Of a stretch of DNA of 64,000 nucleotides, positions 26,914 through 34,944 are shown piece by piece. Position 1 is the stretch's first letter; every line of letters starts with the position of its first letter. The translations under genes and the position numbers were made by a program. Under the pieces are notes generated by a model. It was not told the DNA's origin and ran no database searches. It saw only the letters and a list, made by a program, of their open reading frames with translations. The DNA comes from an uncultured Acidobacteriota bacterium. Its GTDB lineage: Bacteria; Acidobacteriota; Vicinamibacteria; Fen-336. The stretch spans positions 101,674 through 165,673 of the forward strand of contig CADEEV010000005.1 of assembly GCA_902826455.1 (NCBI GenBank). The letters run 5' to 3'.

Positions 26914-27915
26914 CTACGGCAGTTCCGGCTGGCTGATCTCGGCATCCACGTCGAGCGCGCGCAGGAAGGCGAGCAGGTCGGAGCGCTCGGCGAGCGTGAG
27001 GGCGACGGGCTTGAGGGCGGCGTCGAGGTGCGGGTTGCGCAGGCCGCCGCCGGCCATGACGTCGACGGCCTCCTCCAGCGTCGCGACGCTCCCGTCGTGG
27101 AAGTAGGGGGCCGAGCGCCCGACGTTCAGCAGCGTCGGCGTCTTGAAGGCGCCGCGGTTCGCCTCGACGCCGGTGATCGCGAAGCGTCCCGGGTCGGGCT
27201 TCGCGGCCTGGGAGCCGATGCCCACGTTGTGGAATTGCAGGTCCGTCAGGAGCACGCCGTTGTGGCACTGGGTGCAGCGCGCCTTGCCGTCGAAGAGCGC
27301 GAAGCCACGGCGCGCCTGGGGGGAGAGCGCCGCGCGGTCGCCGTCCTGGAACCGCACCCAGGCCGAACGGTCGGCCACGAGAGTGCGCAGGAAGCTGGCG
27401 AGGGCCCTGGGCAGGTTGGTGAGCGTCGCCGGCTCCCCGAACGCCGCCTGGAACGCCGCGCGGTAACCGTCGATCGCGTTGAGGCGCGCGATCACGTCCT
27501 CGGGCGTCGCACGCCCCGGTCCCTTGGGGACGAGGATGTACGTCCACACGCCCGACACCGCCTGCTCGAGGGACGTGGCCGAGCCCTCCCAGAAGAACGC
27601 CTGCTGGTAGCCGACGTTCCACAGCGTCGGGCAAGCCCGACCGCTGGCGATGCCGTAGGAGCCGACCGGGTTCTTGCGTCCGTCCGTCAGGCCGTTCGCC
27701 GGACGGTGGCACGAGGTGCAGGCCGTGCTCGAGTCGCCGCTGAGGCGCTTGTCGAAGAACAGCTGCTTGCCCAGTTCCACCTTGGCGCGCGTGAGCGGGT
27801 TGTCCGCCGGAACCGCCATCGGCTCGTAGCGCCTCAGGGCGGGCCAGCGGGCCGGCTCTTCCGCGGCCATGGTGAAGGCGAACGCGAACAGGATCGCGAC
27901 GAGGCTGGTTCTCAT
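26914..27915 (-). CDS. Di-heme cytochrome c peroxidase / MauG family protein
   Basis: A 333-residue periplasmic protein with a signal peptide and two c-type heme motifs, CTSCH at 66-70 and CTQCH at 214-218. Conserved family segments are ELGKQLFFDKRLSGDSS, NPVGSYG, RACPTLWNVGYQQAFFWEGSATSLEQAV and PYFHDGSVATLEEAV. Such enzymes reduce hydrogen peroxide with electrons from small cytochromes or oxidise protein or small-molecule substrates. The ATG follows a TAGCTT box by 6 bases. The divergent two-component system and the palindrome at 27961-27981 suggest regulated expression. Confidence 0.92.
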   Translation of the reverse strand: MRTSLVAILFAFAFTMAAEEPARWPALRRYEPMAVPADNPLTRAKVELGKQLFFDKRLSGDSSTACTSCHRPANGLTDGRKNPVGSYGIASGRACPTLWNVGYQQAFFWEGSATSLEQAVSGVWTYILVPKGPGRATPEDVIARLNAIDGYRAAFQAAFGEPATLTNLPRALASFLRTLVADRSAWVRFQDGDRAALSPQARRGFALFDGKARCTQCHNGVLLTDLQFHNVGIGSQAAKPDPGRFAITGVEANRGAFKTPTLLNVGRSAPYFHDGSVATLEEAVDVMAGGGLRNPHLDAALKPVALTLAERSDLLAFLRALDVDAEISQPELP

Positions 27916-27921
27916 GCCCGG

Positions 27922-27927
27922 AAGCTA
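27922..27927 (-). promoter_or_regulatory. -10 box TAGCTT for the di-heme peroxidase operon
   Basis: TAGCTT lies 6 bases before the ATG at 27915 on the minus strand, a leaderless spacing. The palindrome at 27961-27981 is 34 bases upstream of it. Confidence 0.4.
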
Positions 27928-27960
27928 GCAGTCCGGCCGCTCGCGGCGCATCGCCCGGGC

Positions 27961-27981
27961 GTCGTAGGCGCCGCCTACGAC
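27961..27981. promoter_or_regulatory. 21-base inverted repeat, probable operator between peroxidase and two-component genes
   Basis: Perfect 10-base arms GTCGTAGGCG and CGCCTACGAC flank a central C. The same half-site recurs as CGTAGGCGTC at 28019-28028, just before the kinase ATG. The element lies in the 113-base spacer between the divergent peroxidase and histidine kinase genes. The encoded NarL-type regulator is a good candidate to bind it. Binding is inferred, not shown. Confidence 0.5.
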
Positions 27982-28014
27982 TTTCGACCTATTCTCCCGC
28001 CGCGTGCGCGGGAG

Positions 28015-28020
28015 TAACGT
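28015..28020 (+). promoter_or_regulatory. -10 box TAACGT for the two-component operon
   Basis: TAACGT lies 8 bases before the ATG at 28029. An alternative -10, TATTCT at 27990-27995, would give a leader of about 27 bases. The GTAGGCG half-site overlaps the first candidate. Confidence 0.35.
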
Positions 28021-28028
28021 AGGCGTCC

Positions 28029-29138
28029 ATGCCCGGCCTGTCGGACACGTTGCGCGTGCTGCGTCTCTCGGGGCTGTTCGCCTGGCTGCTGGTGGCGGCT
28101 CCGGCCGTGGTCCAGGGCACCGGCAACCCGAGGGCGTTCGTCCCCTGGCTCGGATCGCTGCTGGTGTTCGGGATCCTGTTCGCCGTGAGCACGCGGACGT
28201 CCGCGCGCCCCGGCCCGTCCCACCATGCGGCGCTCGCCGCCGAGAGCGCATGCGTGATCACGATGGTCGCGATCCAGTGCCGGGGTCTCGAGGGCACGCT
28301 GCTCGTGCTCGTGGCGCTGCAGCTCGCCCTCGCCGCCGAGCGGCGCGCGGGGCTCGTCGTGATCGTGGCGCAGTCGGCGGCCCTCGCGGCCGCGCTCTCG
28401 TACCACTGGACGCCGCGGCAGGCCTTCCTGCTGGTGCCGCCCTACTTCGGCTTCCAGCTGCTGGCCTTCCTGCTCATGGAGCGCGTCGTCCTCGAGGGCC
28501 GCGGGCGCGCAGAGCTGGAGCGCCTGAACGCCGAGCTCGCCGCGAGCCGCGAGCGCCTCGCCGAGGGCGCGCGGCTGGGCGAGCGCCTGCGCATCGCGGG
28601 CGAGCTCCACGACGCGATGGGCCATCAGCTGGTCGCTCTCAGCCTGAACCTCGAGGCGCTGGGCTCGACGCCTCGCAGCGCGCCCCTCGAGACCGCGCGG
28701 ACCCTGACGCGGCGCCTGCTCGACGACGTGGAGCGCGTCGTCCACGCCCTCGATCGCGACCCGGGACTCGATCTCCCGGCCGCGCTCCGCGCGCTCGCCG
28801 CCGACATCCCGAAGCCCCGCGTCCACGTCGAGGCCTCGGAGCTGCGGCCCGACGCGGCGCGCGCCCACACCCTGCTGCGCTGCTGCCAGGAGATCGTCAC
28901 CAACGCTGTGAAGCACGCCGATGCCTCCAACCTCTGGATCACGATCCAGGCGGGGCCGAACGGCGTCGTCCTCGAGGCCCGTGACGACGGCGCCGGCACC
29001 GACCGCCTGGTCCTCGGCCACGGCCTGAGCGGAATGCGGCGGCGCGTGGAGGAGCTCGGCGGCGCCCTCGATCTCGAGACGCGGCCCGGCGCCGGCTTCC
29101 GGCTGCGCGCCCTGTTCCCCGCCGCGGCCGGCGCGTGA
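28029..29138 (+). CDS. NarL-type sensor histidine kinase (HisKA_3)
   Basis: A 369-residue membrane sensor kinase. About six hydrophobic segments fill residues 12-150, with no large periplasmic domain, so the signal may be sensed in the membrane. A short coiled linker leads to the H-box RIAGELHDAMGHQLVAL with His194, then the ATPase domain with TNAVKHADASN (N-box), DDGAGT (G1) and GHGLSGMRRRVEELGG (G2). This is the DesK/NarX-type family that pairs with NarL regulators. The next gene is such a regulator, overlapping by GTGA. Confidence 0.92.
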   Translation: MPGLSDTLRVLRLSGLFAWLLVAAPAVVQGTGNPRAFVPWLGSLLVFGILFAVSTRTSARPGPSHHAALAAESACVITMVAIQCRGLEGTLLVLVALQLALAAERRAGLVVIVAQSAALAAALSYHWTPRQAFLLVPPYFGFQLLAFLLMERVVLEGRGRAELERLNAELAASRERLAEGARLGERLRIAGELHDAMGHQLVALSLNLEALGSTPRSAPLETARTLTRRLLDDVERVVHALDRDPGLDLPAALRALAADIPKPRVHVEASELRPDAARAHTLLRCCQEIVTNAVKHADASNLWITIQAGPNGVVLEARDDGAGTDRLVLGHGLSGMRRRVEELGGALDLETRPGAGFRLRALFPAAAGA

Positions 29139-29773
29139 TCCGGGTGCTCATCGCCGACGACGAAACCCTGGTGCGCGCCGGGTTGCGGACCCTCGTCGAG
29201 CAGCAGCCCGGCCTGGAGGTCGCCGCCGAGGCCCGCGACGGCGACGAAGCCCTGGAGCGCCTCGGCGAGGGCATCGACGTGGGGCTGCTCGACGTGCGCA
29301 TGCCGAAGCGCAGCGGGATCGACGTGCTGCGCGCGCTGGGCGAGCGGCCCCAGGCGCCGCCGTGCCTGCTGCTCACGACGTTCGACGACCGCGAGGCGCT
29401 CCTCGCGGGGCTGCGCGTGGGCGCCCGCGGCTACCTTCGCAAGGACGTGACGGTCGCGACGCTGACGCGCGCGGTGCACGTGCTCCACTCCGGGGGCACG
29501 TTCTTCCAGCCGTCGCTGACCGAGAAACTGCTGCGCCGGGTGCACGAGCGGCAGGAGCGGCCGGATCCCGCGGAACTCGTCGAGCCCCTGACGTCCCGCG
29601 AGACCGAGGTCATGCGGCTCGTCGCGAGCGGCTGCAGCAATCGCGAGATCGGCGAGGCGCTGGGCACGGCGGAGGCCACCGTGAAGGTCCAGGTCTCGAG
29701 CATCCTGTCGAAGCTGGGCGTGCGCGACCGCGTGCAGGCCGTGCTCCGTGTCCTGGAGTCGGGCCTGATCTGA
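29135..29773 (+). CDS. NarL/LuxR-family response regulator
   Basis: A 212-residue regulator. The receiver domain has VLIADDE at the N-terminus, phosphoacceptor Asp53 in LLDVRMP, and YLRKD with the conserved Lys. The LuxR-type helix-turn-helix occupies about residues 149-205 (LTSRETEVMRLVASGCSNRE, then TVKVQVSSILSKLGV). The GTG start overlaps the kinase TGA. Likely target sites are the inverted repeat at 27961-27981 and its half-site, which would place the peroxidase operon and its own operon under its control. Confidence 0.94.
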   Translation: MIRVLIADDETLVRAGLRTLVEQQPGLEVAAEARDGDEALERLGEGIDVGLLDVRMPKRSGIDVLRALGERPQAPPCLLLTTFDDREALLAGLRVGARGYLRKDVTVATLTRAVHVLHSGGTFFQPSLTEKLLRRVHERQERPDPAELVEPLTSRETEVMRLVASGCSNREIGEALGTAEATVKVQVSSILSKLGVRDRVQAVLRVLESGLI

Positions 29774-29781
29774 GCGCCGTC

Positions 29782-31263
29782 CTAGAGGCCGACGGGCTGA
29801 CGCTCGGGCGGTGTCGGCACGACGGCGCGGCGCGGCTCGGGGGCGGCACCCACGACGGGCTCCACGAACAGCCGGTAGGCGTCCTTGTAGCCGCGCTCGA
29901 TCAGGTCCTCGGGCGTCTCCAGGACCTCGCTCGCGGGATCGCGGGCGCCATCCCACTCGAGGGGTCCGAGGCCACGGCGCTCGGGGCGCACCACGTACAG
30001 CGCGAAGTCGCGGTACAGGCGGCCGGTGGCCGGGTCCTGCCAGGCGCGGCCGCTGGCGGTGTCGTGGCCGAGGGTCTGCACCATGCGGTTGATGCGCTCG
30101 GCCTGGGCGAGGTCACGATCCACCGCCTGGCGCTCGAGCAGCGCCAGGGTGCCGTCGGCCTGGGCGCGCGGGCCGCGGCGCCGCGCCGGCGGCGCGGGCT
30201 CCTCCGGCGTCGCCGACACCACGAGCACCTGCTCGGCGCCGGCGGCGATCGCCTCGCCGAGGCCGCAGCCGGAGACCAGCGTCGCGTCGGTCAGCCGGTG
30301 CGTCTCGCCGCCGTACAGCCCGCCCTTGGGAAACGCGACGCGGCGCACGGGCGCCACGAGGGGCGGCAGCAGGCCGGTCATCACGGCGTCGAACAGGAGC
30401 GTGTCGCTGCCCGGGGCCCGCAGGTCGATCGCGTCGGGCATGCCGTCCAGCCGCGAGCGCACCCCGCGCGAGCGCGAGGCGGCGAAGGAGTTGCGGTGGG
30501 CGTCCTGGAGCAGCACGAAGGCGAGGGCGCCGCCCGTCTCGAGATCGGCCGCCCGCAGGATCAGCTCCCGGAAGCTGGGCTGGCCCAGGTTCTCGGAGGC
30601 GAGGGCCACGTAGCGGCGCCCCAGCTCGGCCTCGGCGGGCGGCGCGTCGGAGAGCGCCGGGCCGCGGGCGATCTCCCACAGCGCCCGCGACAGGCGATCG
30701 CGGCCGCGCTCGGTCTCGAGCAGCGACTCGAGGGACTCCGCGAAGCGCCGCCGGTCCCGGACGAAGACGCGCAGGGCGGCGAAGGACGCGATCACGCACA
30801 AGGCGAAGACCGGGACCGTGAGGGCCGCGAGGTACGGCCCGCCGACGACCGCGGGCGCCGCGGCCAGCTGGGAGATCAGGCGCGCGAACGTCCCCGGCAG
30901 GAAGAGGTCCACGACCAGCGCCGGCAGGAACAGGACGAAGCCCACGATCGCGAGCGCCAGGGGCAGCAGGAACACCCCGTACGACGAGCCGACGAGCAGC
31001 AGCGCGATGCGCGCCGCGAGCCGCAGGCGGTAGAGCGTGTTCCAGCCGACGCCGGCCCAGAAGCCGTCCTCGCCGTAGAGCCGAGCGCTGCCCGCCACCG
31101 CCGCGAAGGCCGCGCCGATCGTGCCCGAGCCGGAGCCGACCACGACGTCGATCTTGACGCCGCTCTCGTCCAGGGCCCGCAGCACGCCGGCGTGGTAGGC
31201 GGCGGCGGTGCCGCTGCCGGTCAGCACGAGCGCGGTGCGTCGCTTCGGCGAGTACTCCTTCAA
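29782..31263 (-). CDS. Degenerate patatin-like membrane protein
   Basis: A 493-residue protein that opens like a patatin phospholipase (ALVLTGSGTAAAYHAGVLRA, VKIDVVVGSGSGTIGAAFAA). However, the canonical G-x-S-x-G reads G-S-G-S-G, which puts Gly45 where the nucleophilic serine should be. The oxyanion loop lacks its usual basic residue. The aspartate region LTDATLVSG is kept. A block of three hydrophobic segments (residues 84-170) is inserted after the first Rossmann-like part, making it a membrane protein. The TTG start overlaps the TGA of the upstream GIY-YIG-like gene as TTGA. Loss of lipase activity is an inference; a neighbouring serine (44 or 46) could act instead. Confidence 0.7.
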   Translation of the reverse strand: MKEYSPKRRTALVLTGSGTAAAYHAGVLRALDESGVKIDVVVGSGSGTIGAAFAAVAGSARLYGEDGFWAGVGWNTLYRLRLAARIALLLVGSSYGVFLLPLALAIVGFVLFLPALVVDLFLPGTFARLISQLAAAPAVVGGPYLAALTVPVFALCVIASFAALRVFVRDRRRFAESLESLLETERGRDRLSRALWEIARGPALSDAPPAEAELGRRYVALASENLGQPSFRELILRAADLETGGALAFVLLQDAHRNSFAASRSRGVRSRLDGMPDAIDLRAPGSDTLLFDAVMTGLLPPLVAPVRRVAFPKGGLYGGETHRLTDATLVSGCGLGEAIAAGAEQVLVVSATPEEPAPPARRRGPRAQADGTLALLERQAVDRDLAQAERINRMVQTLGHDTASGRAWQDPATGRLYRDFALYVVRPERRGLGPLEWDGARDPASEVLETPEDLIERGYKDAYRLFVEPVVGAAPEPRRAVVPTPPERQPVGL

Positions 31264-32219
31264 GAGGCGCCTAACTTATCACGCAGCCGCGCGGCCAGAT
31301 CCCGCTCGTTTTCGTCCGCGCGCGCGGCGACGTAGAGGCCGGTGCGCTTCTTCTTGTGGAGCCACGCCGAGAGCCAGGCCGTGTCGTCGCGGCCGCTCGC
31401 CGGAGCGGCGCCGTCGAGCGCCGCGAGCGCCGGCTCGAGGCCCGATGCGTCGGGCACGACCCGGCGCGCCTCGTCGATCACGGCGCCTTCCACGACGGGG
31501 TACAGCTCGAGCCCGCCGCGTCCCTTCTCCACGACGAGGCCGCGGCTCCTCGCGAGAGGCGCGACCCAGTCGCCGCGCCAGGCGGCCTCGCCCCCGGAGA
31601 GCAGGACGGTCGCCGCCCGGGCCCGGCCTCGATACTCGTCGCCGGAGATCCGCTCGAGGCACGGCGCGCTGCAGCTCCGCACCTGGGCGAACAGGCAACC
31701 CAGGCCCAGGGGCAGCCGCGGCGAGGGCTCGAAGACGTAGTCGCACGGCCGGAGGCCGAGCTCCTTGTTGAGGGCGTCGCGTGCGCGCTCGGCCGCGCGC
31801 TTGTCGCGGAACGGGCCGAAGAGCGCCTCGGGACCGGAGTCGAGAGCTGCGACGCCCACCCGCGGGAAGCGCTCGCCGGCGTCGAGCCGCAGCCAGGCGG
31901 CGGGCTTGAGGTCGCGGCGGCGCGCCAGGGGAACCAGGCTCGCCATGTGCCGCTCGAAGACGAGGAGCTGGTGGAAGTCCGAGGTCGTCGGCTCGAAGCG
32001 CACCGCCGTCGCGATGCCGCGCAGGTCGAGGGCGGGCCGTCCCGTCTTGCGCGCCGGCTTGCCGCCGCCGAGGCTCTTGCCCGCCCACCGGCGCAGGTTC
32101 GCCGCGCGGCCCAGCATCAGGCTCTTGCCGCCGGCGCCGAAGAGCTGCCCGACGCCGGGGCCGGTCGGGAGAGCGGAGAGCGCCGCCTCCAGGTCGCCCG
32201 CGAGGGCGACCTCGTTCAC
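31260..32219 (-). CDS. UvrC-like GIY-YIG family protein lacking the signature tyrosines
   Basis: This 319-residue protein aligns with the N-terminal region of UvrC. PGVGQLFGAGGKSLMLGRA stands where true UvrC (51202-52998) has PGVYLFRDAGGRVLYVGKA, so both signature tyrosines are gone (Gly24, Met35) and Lys is Arg38. The following NLRRW keeps the arginine. Further UvrC-like parts are GPFRDKRAAERARDALNKEL and the cysteine segment GCLFAQVRSCSAPCLERISG. There is no UVR motif or RNase H-like half. Nuclease activity is doubtful. The GTG overlaps the greA TGA and its own TGA overlaps the patatin-like TTG, so the three genes are tightly coupled. Confidence 0.72.
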   Translation of the reverse strand: MNEVALAGDLEAALSALPTGPGVGQLFGAGGKSLMLGRAANLRRWAGKSLGGGKPARKTGRPALDLRGIATAVRFEPTTSDFHQLLVFERHMASLVPLARRRDLKPAAWLRLDAGERFPRVGVAALDSGPEALFGPFRDKRAAERARDALNKELGLRPCDYVFEPSPRLPLGLGCLFAQVRSCSAPCLERISGDEYRGRARAATVLLSGGEAAWRGDWVAPLARSRGLVVEKGRGGLELYPVVEGAVIDEARRVVPDASGLEPALAALDGAAPASGRDDTAWLSAWLHKKKRTGLYVAARADENERDLAARLRDKLGAS

Positions 32220-32689
32220 TCGGCGACCTGGTCGTGGATCGTGACGAGCTTGACGATGTCGTACTCGCGCGTGCCCGAGGGGGCCTTCACCTCGACGGTG
32301 TCGCCCTCCTCGTGGCCGAGCAGGCACTTGCCGATCGGCGACGAGGGCGAGATGCGCCCCACGCTCGGGTCGGCCTCTTCCGGCGTCACGAGCTCGTAGG
32401 TGATCTCCTCGTTCGTCGAGGTCTCCCGCAGGCTGACGGTCGAGCCGAGGCCGACCTTCCCCACCGGGATCTTGTCGAGGTTCATCATCGAGAGCGCCGC
32501 GAGCCGGCGGTGGATCTGGCCCTGGCGCGCCTGCAGGTAGCTCTGGCGCTCCTTGGCAGCCTTGTACTCGGCGTTCTCGCGCAGGTCCCCGTACTCGCGG
32601 GCCCTCAGGATCTCCTTGGGCAGGGTGATCTTGAGCTCGTGGTCGAGGACCTTGAACTCTTCTTCGAGGCGCTTCTTGATATGGTTCAT
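32216..32689 (-). CDS. greA: Transcription elongation factor GreA
   Basis: A 157-residue GreA. The N-terminal coiled coil has AREYGDLRENAEYKAAKERQ, whose acidic loop enters the RNA polymerase secondary channel and triggers cleavage of backtracked RNA. The C-terminal FKBP-like domain ends in SPIGKCLLGHEEGDTVEV. It is the usual length. It heads a coupled operon with the GIY-YIG-like and patatin-like genes, an unusual set of partners. Upstream lies the AT-rich stretch TTTTATAC on the minus strand, directly before the ATG. Confidence 0.96.
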   Translation of the reverse strand: MNHIKKRLEEEFKVLDHELKITLPKEILRAREYGDLRENAEYKAAKERQSYLQARQGQIHRRLAALSMMNLDKIPVGKVGLGSTVSLRETSTNEEITYELVTPEEADPSVGRISPSSPIGKCLLGHEEGDTVEVKAPSGTREYDIVKLVTIHDQVAE

Positions 32690-32735
32690 AGCGTATAAAA
32701 TCCAAACCCCGCGCAGTACGGCACGGGGCGAGTGA

Positions 32736-32741
32736 TAGTAT
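32736..32741 (+). promoter_or_regulatory. -10 box TAGTAT for the rRNA methyltransferase-rarA operon
   Basis: TAGTAT lies 10 bases before the ATG at 32752 and overlaps the small palindrome TGATAGTATCA. It favours the ATG over the GTG at 32746 as the start. Confidence 0.4.
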
Positions 32742-32751
32742 CACGGTGCCC

Positions 32752-33549
32752 ATGGCTCCCGCCGAGGTGATCCGCAGCCGGAGCAATCCCCTCTACAAGC
32801 GCCTGACGGGCCTCAAGGAACAACTGGAGCGCGACGCGTGCCTCCTCGAGGGCCCGCGTCTCGTGGCGGAGGCCCTGGACGCCGGGGTCGCGATCCGCGA
32901 GGCGATCGCCGGGCCCCGGGGCGAGGAGCGCTCGGGCGCGCTGCTCGCCATGCTGGCCGCCCACGGGGTTCCCGTGAGCCGGCTCGACGACGCGCTCCTC
33001 GCGTCGCTGTCCGAGACCGAGACGACCCAGGGCATCCTCGCGATCGCGGAGCGGCCGGCGACGAGCCTGGCGTTCCTGGACGCGCCGCGGCCCCTCGTCC
33101 TCGTGGCGGTCGCGATCCAGAACCCCGGCAACCTGGGCGCCCTGTTGCGCACGGCCGAGGCGGCCGGCGTGGCCGGCGCGTTCCTGACCCGCGGCTCGGC
33201 CGACCCGTTCTCCTGGAAGGCCCTGCGCGGCTCGATGGGCAGCGCCTTCAGGCTGCCTCTCGCCACGGGCCTCGAGCTCGAGGCCGTGCTGGAGCGGCTC
33301 CGGGAGCGCGGCGTCCCGACGGTCGCCTCGAGCGCCGAGGCCGCGACGCGCTACGACGCCTTCGACTGGAGCGGCCCGGCGGCGCTGCTCCTGGGCAACG
33401 AGGCGGCCGGCCTTCCCGCGGCCGTGGCGCGAGCGGCGACTGCCACGGTCTCGATCCCGATGGCCGGCGACGTCGAGAGCCTCAACGTCGCGGCGGCGGC
33501 GGCGGTGCTGCTGTTCGAAGCCGCGCGCCAGCGCCGCGCCGCGCCATGA
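32752..33549 (+). CDS. SPOUT (TrmH/SpoU) family RNA 2'-O-methyltransferase
   Basis: A 265-residue SAM-dependent methyltransferase of the RlmB/TrmH type. The N-terminal substrate-binding domain (IRSRSNPLYKRLTGLKEQLE, CLLEGPRLVAEALDAG) resembles the L30e-like domain of rRNA methyltransferases. The three knot motifs are present: NPGNLGALLRTAEAAG, LLLGNEAAGLP, and IPMAGDVESLNVAAAAAVLLFEA. The target is probably a ribose in rRNA. Its last codon overlaps the rarA ATG as ATGA. Confidence 0.9.
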   Translation: MAPAEVIRSRSNPLYKRLTGLKEQLERDACLLEGPRLVAEALDAGVAIREAIAGPRGEERSGALLAMLAAHGVPVSRLDDALLASLSETETTQGILAIAERPATSLAFLDAPRPLVLVAVAIQNPGNLGALLRTAEAAGVAGAFLTRGSADPFSWKALRGSMGSAFRLPLATGLELEAVLERLRERGVPTVASSAEAATRYDAFDWSGPAALLLGNEAAGLPAAVARAATATVSIPMAGDVESLNVAAAAAVLLFEAARQRRAAP

Positions 33550-34910
33550 GCCCGCGCGACGAGACGACGGGCTCCCTCTTCGGTCCCTCCGAGGCCCCCC
33601 GCGACGAGCCGCGCTCCGACGCGCCCCTCGCCGACCGCATGCGCCCCCAATCCCTCGAGGAGATGAAGGGCCAGGACGAGGTGCTGGGGCCTGGCACGCC
33701 GCTGCGCCGCGCGATCGAGGCCGACGCGCTGCGCTCGCTGATCCTGTGGGGCCCGCCCGGCTCCGGCAAGACCACCCTCGCCCACGCGATCCGGCGCCGC
33801 ACCAAGGCCCACTTCGAGGCCCTGTCCGCCGTGCTCTCGGGCGTCAAGGAGCTGCGCGAGTCGCTGAAGCAGGCCGAGTACCGGCGCCGCCAGAGCGGGC
33901 GCCCCACGATCCTTTTCATCGACGAGATCCATCGCTACAACAAGGCGCAGCAGGACGCGCTGCTCGCCCACGTCGAGTCGGGCGACGTCGCCCTCATCGG
34001 CGCGACCACGGAGAACCCGTCCTTCGAGGTCAACGCGGCGCTCCTCTCGCGATCGCGGGTCGTCGTGCTGAAGGCGCTGGCCGAGCCCGACCTCGCTGCG
34101 ATCCTGGAGCGCGCTCTCGAGGACGTGGAGCGCGGCCTCGGCTCGCTGCGGCCTGCAGTGAGCGACGAGGCCGTGACCTTCCTGGCCCGCGCGGCCGACG
34201 GAGACGCCCGTACCGCCCTCAACGTCCTCGAGCTCGCGGTGACGACGGCGCCCGCCGAAGCCGACGGCCGGCGCCCCGTGGACCTCGAGGCCATGCGCCA
34301 GGCCTTCGCGCGCAAGGCGCTGCTCTACGACCGCGCCGGCGAAGAGCACTTCAACATCATCAGCGCGCTCCACAAGTCGATCCGCAACTCCGACGCGGAC
34401 GCGGGTCTGTACTGGCTCGCGCGCATGCTCGAGGCGGGCGAGGACCCGCTCTACGTGGCGCGGCGCCTGGTGCGGTTCGCGTCCGAGGACGTGGGCATGG
34501 CCGACCCGCAGGCCCTCGTGCAGGCGATGGCCGCGCAGCAGGCCGTGCACTTCGTCGGCCTGCCCGAGGGAGCCCTTGCGTTGGCGCAGCTCGTCGTCTA
34601 CCTGGCCGCCGCCCCGAAGAGCAACGCGCTCTACATGGCCTACGGCGCCGCCGCGCGCGAGGCCCTGGAATCCCGCGCGGAGCCGGTGCCGCTCTGGATC
34701 CGCAACGCGCCCACGGGCCTGATGAAGGATCTGGGCTACGGCAAGGGCTACAAGTACGCCCACGACGAGGCGGAGGGCGTCGCGGCGATGGACTGTCTGC
34801 CCGAGGCCCTCGCGGGCCGGCGCTTCTACGCGCCCACGGAGCGCGGCGCGGAGCGCGAGATCGCCGCGCGCCTCGAGGCGGCGCGCCTCGTCCGCACGCG
34901 CCGGGGCTGA
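33546..34910 (+). CDS. rarA: Replication-associated recombination ATPase RarA
   Basis: A 454-residue AAA+ ATPase (RarA/MgsA, related to WRNIP1) that acts at stalled replication forks. It has LADRMRPQSLEEMKGQDEVL, Walker A WGPPGSGKTTLAHAI, Walker B ILFIDEIHRYNKAQQDALL, sensor IGATTENPSFEVNAALLSRS, and the C-terminal tetramerisation region (RLVRFASEDVGMADPQAL, NAPTGLMKDLGYGKGYKYAH). Length and motif order are normal. It is translationally coupled to the rRNA methyltransferase. Confidence 0.95.
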   Translation: MSPRDETTGSLFGPSEAPRDEPRSDAPLADRMRPQSLEEMKGQDEVLGPGTPLRRAIEADALRSLILWGPPGSGKTTLAHAIRRRTKAHFEALSAVLSGVKELRESLKQAEYRRRQSGRPTILFIDEIHRYNKAQQDALLAHVESGDVALIGATTENPSFEVNAALLSRSRVVVLKALAEPDLAAILERALEDVERGLGSLRPAVSDEAVTFLARAADGDARTALNVLELAVTTAPAEADGRRPVDLEAMRQAFARKALLYDRAGEEHFNIISALHKSIRNSDADAGLYWLARMLEAGEDPLYVARRLVRFASEDVGMADPQALVQAMAAQQAVHFVGLPEGALALAQLVVYLAAAPKSNALYMAYGAAAREALESRAEPVPLWIRNAPTGLMKDLGYGKGYKYAHDEAEGVAAMDCLPEALAGRRFYAPTERGAEREIAARLEAARLVRTRRG

Positions 34911-34944
34911 ACGCAGCGCCGTGGTAGGATCGCGGCCTGTCCCG

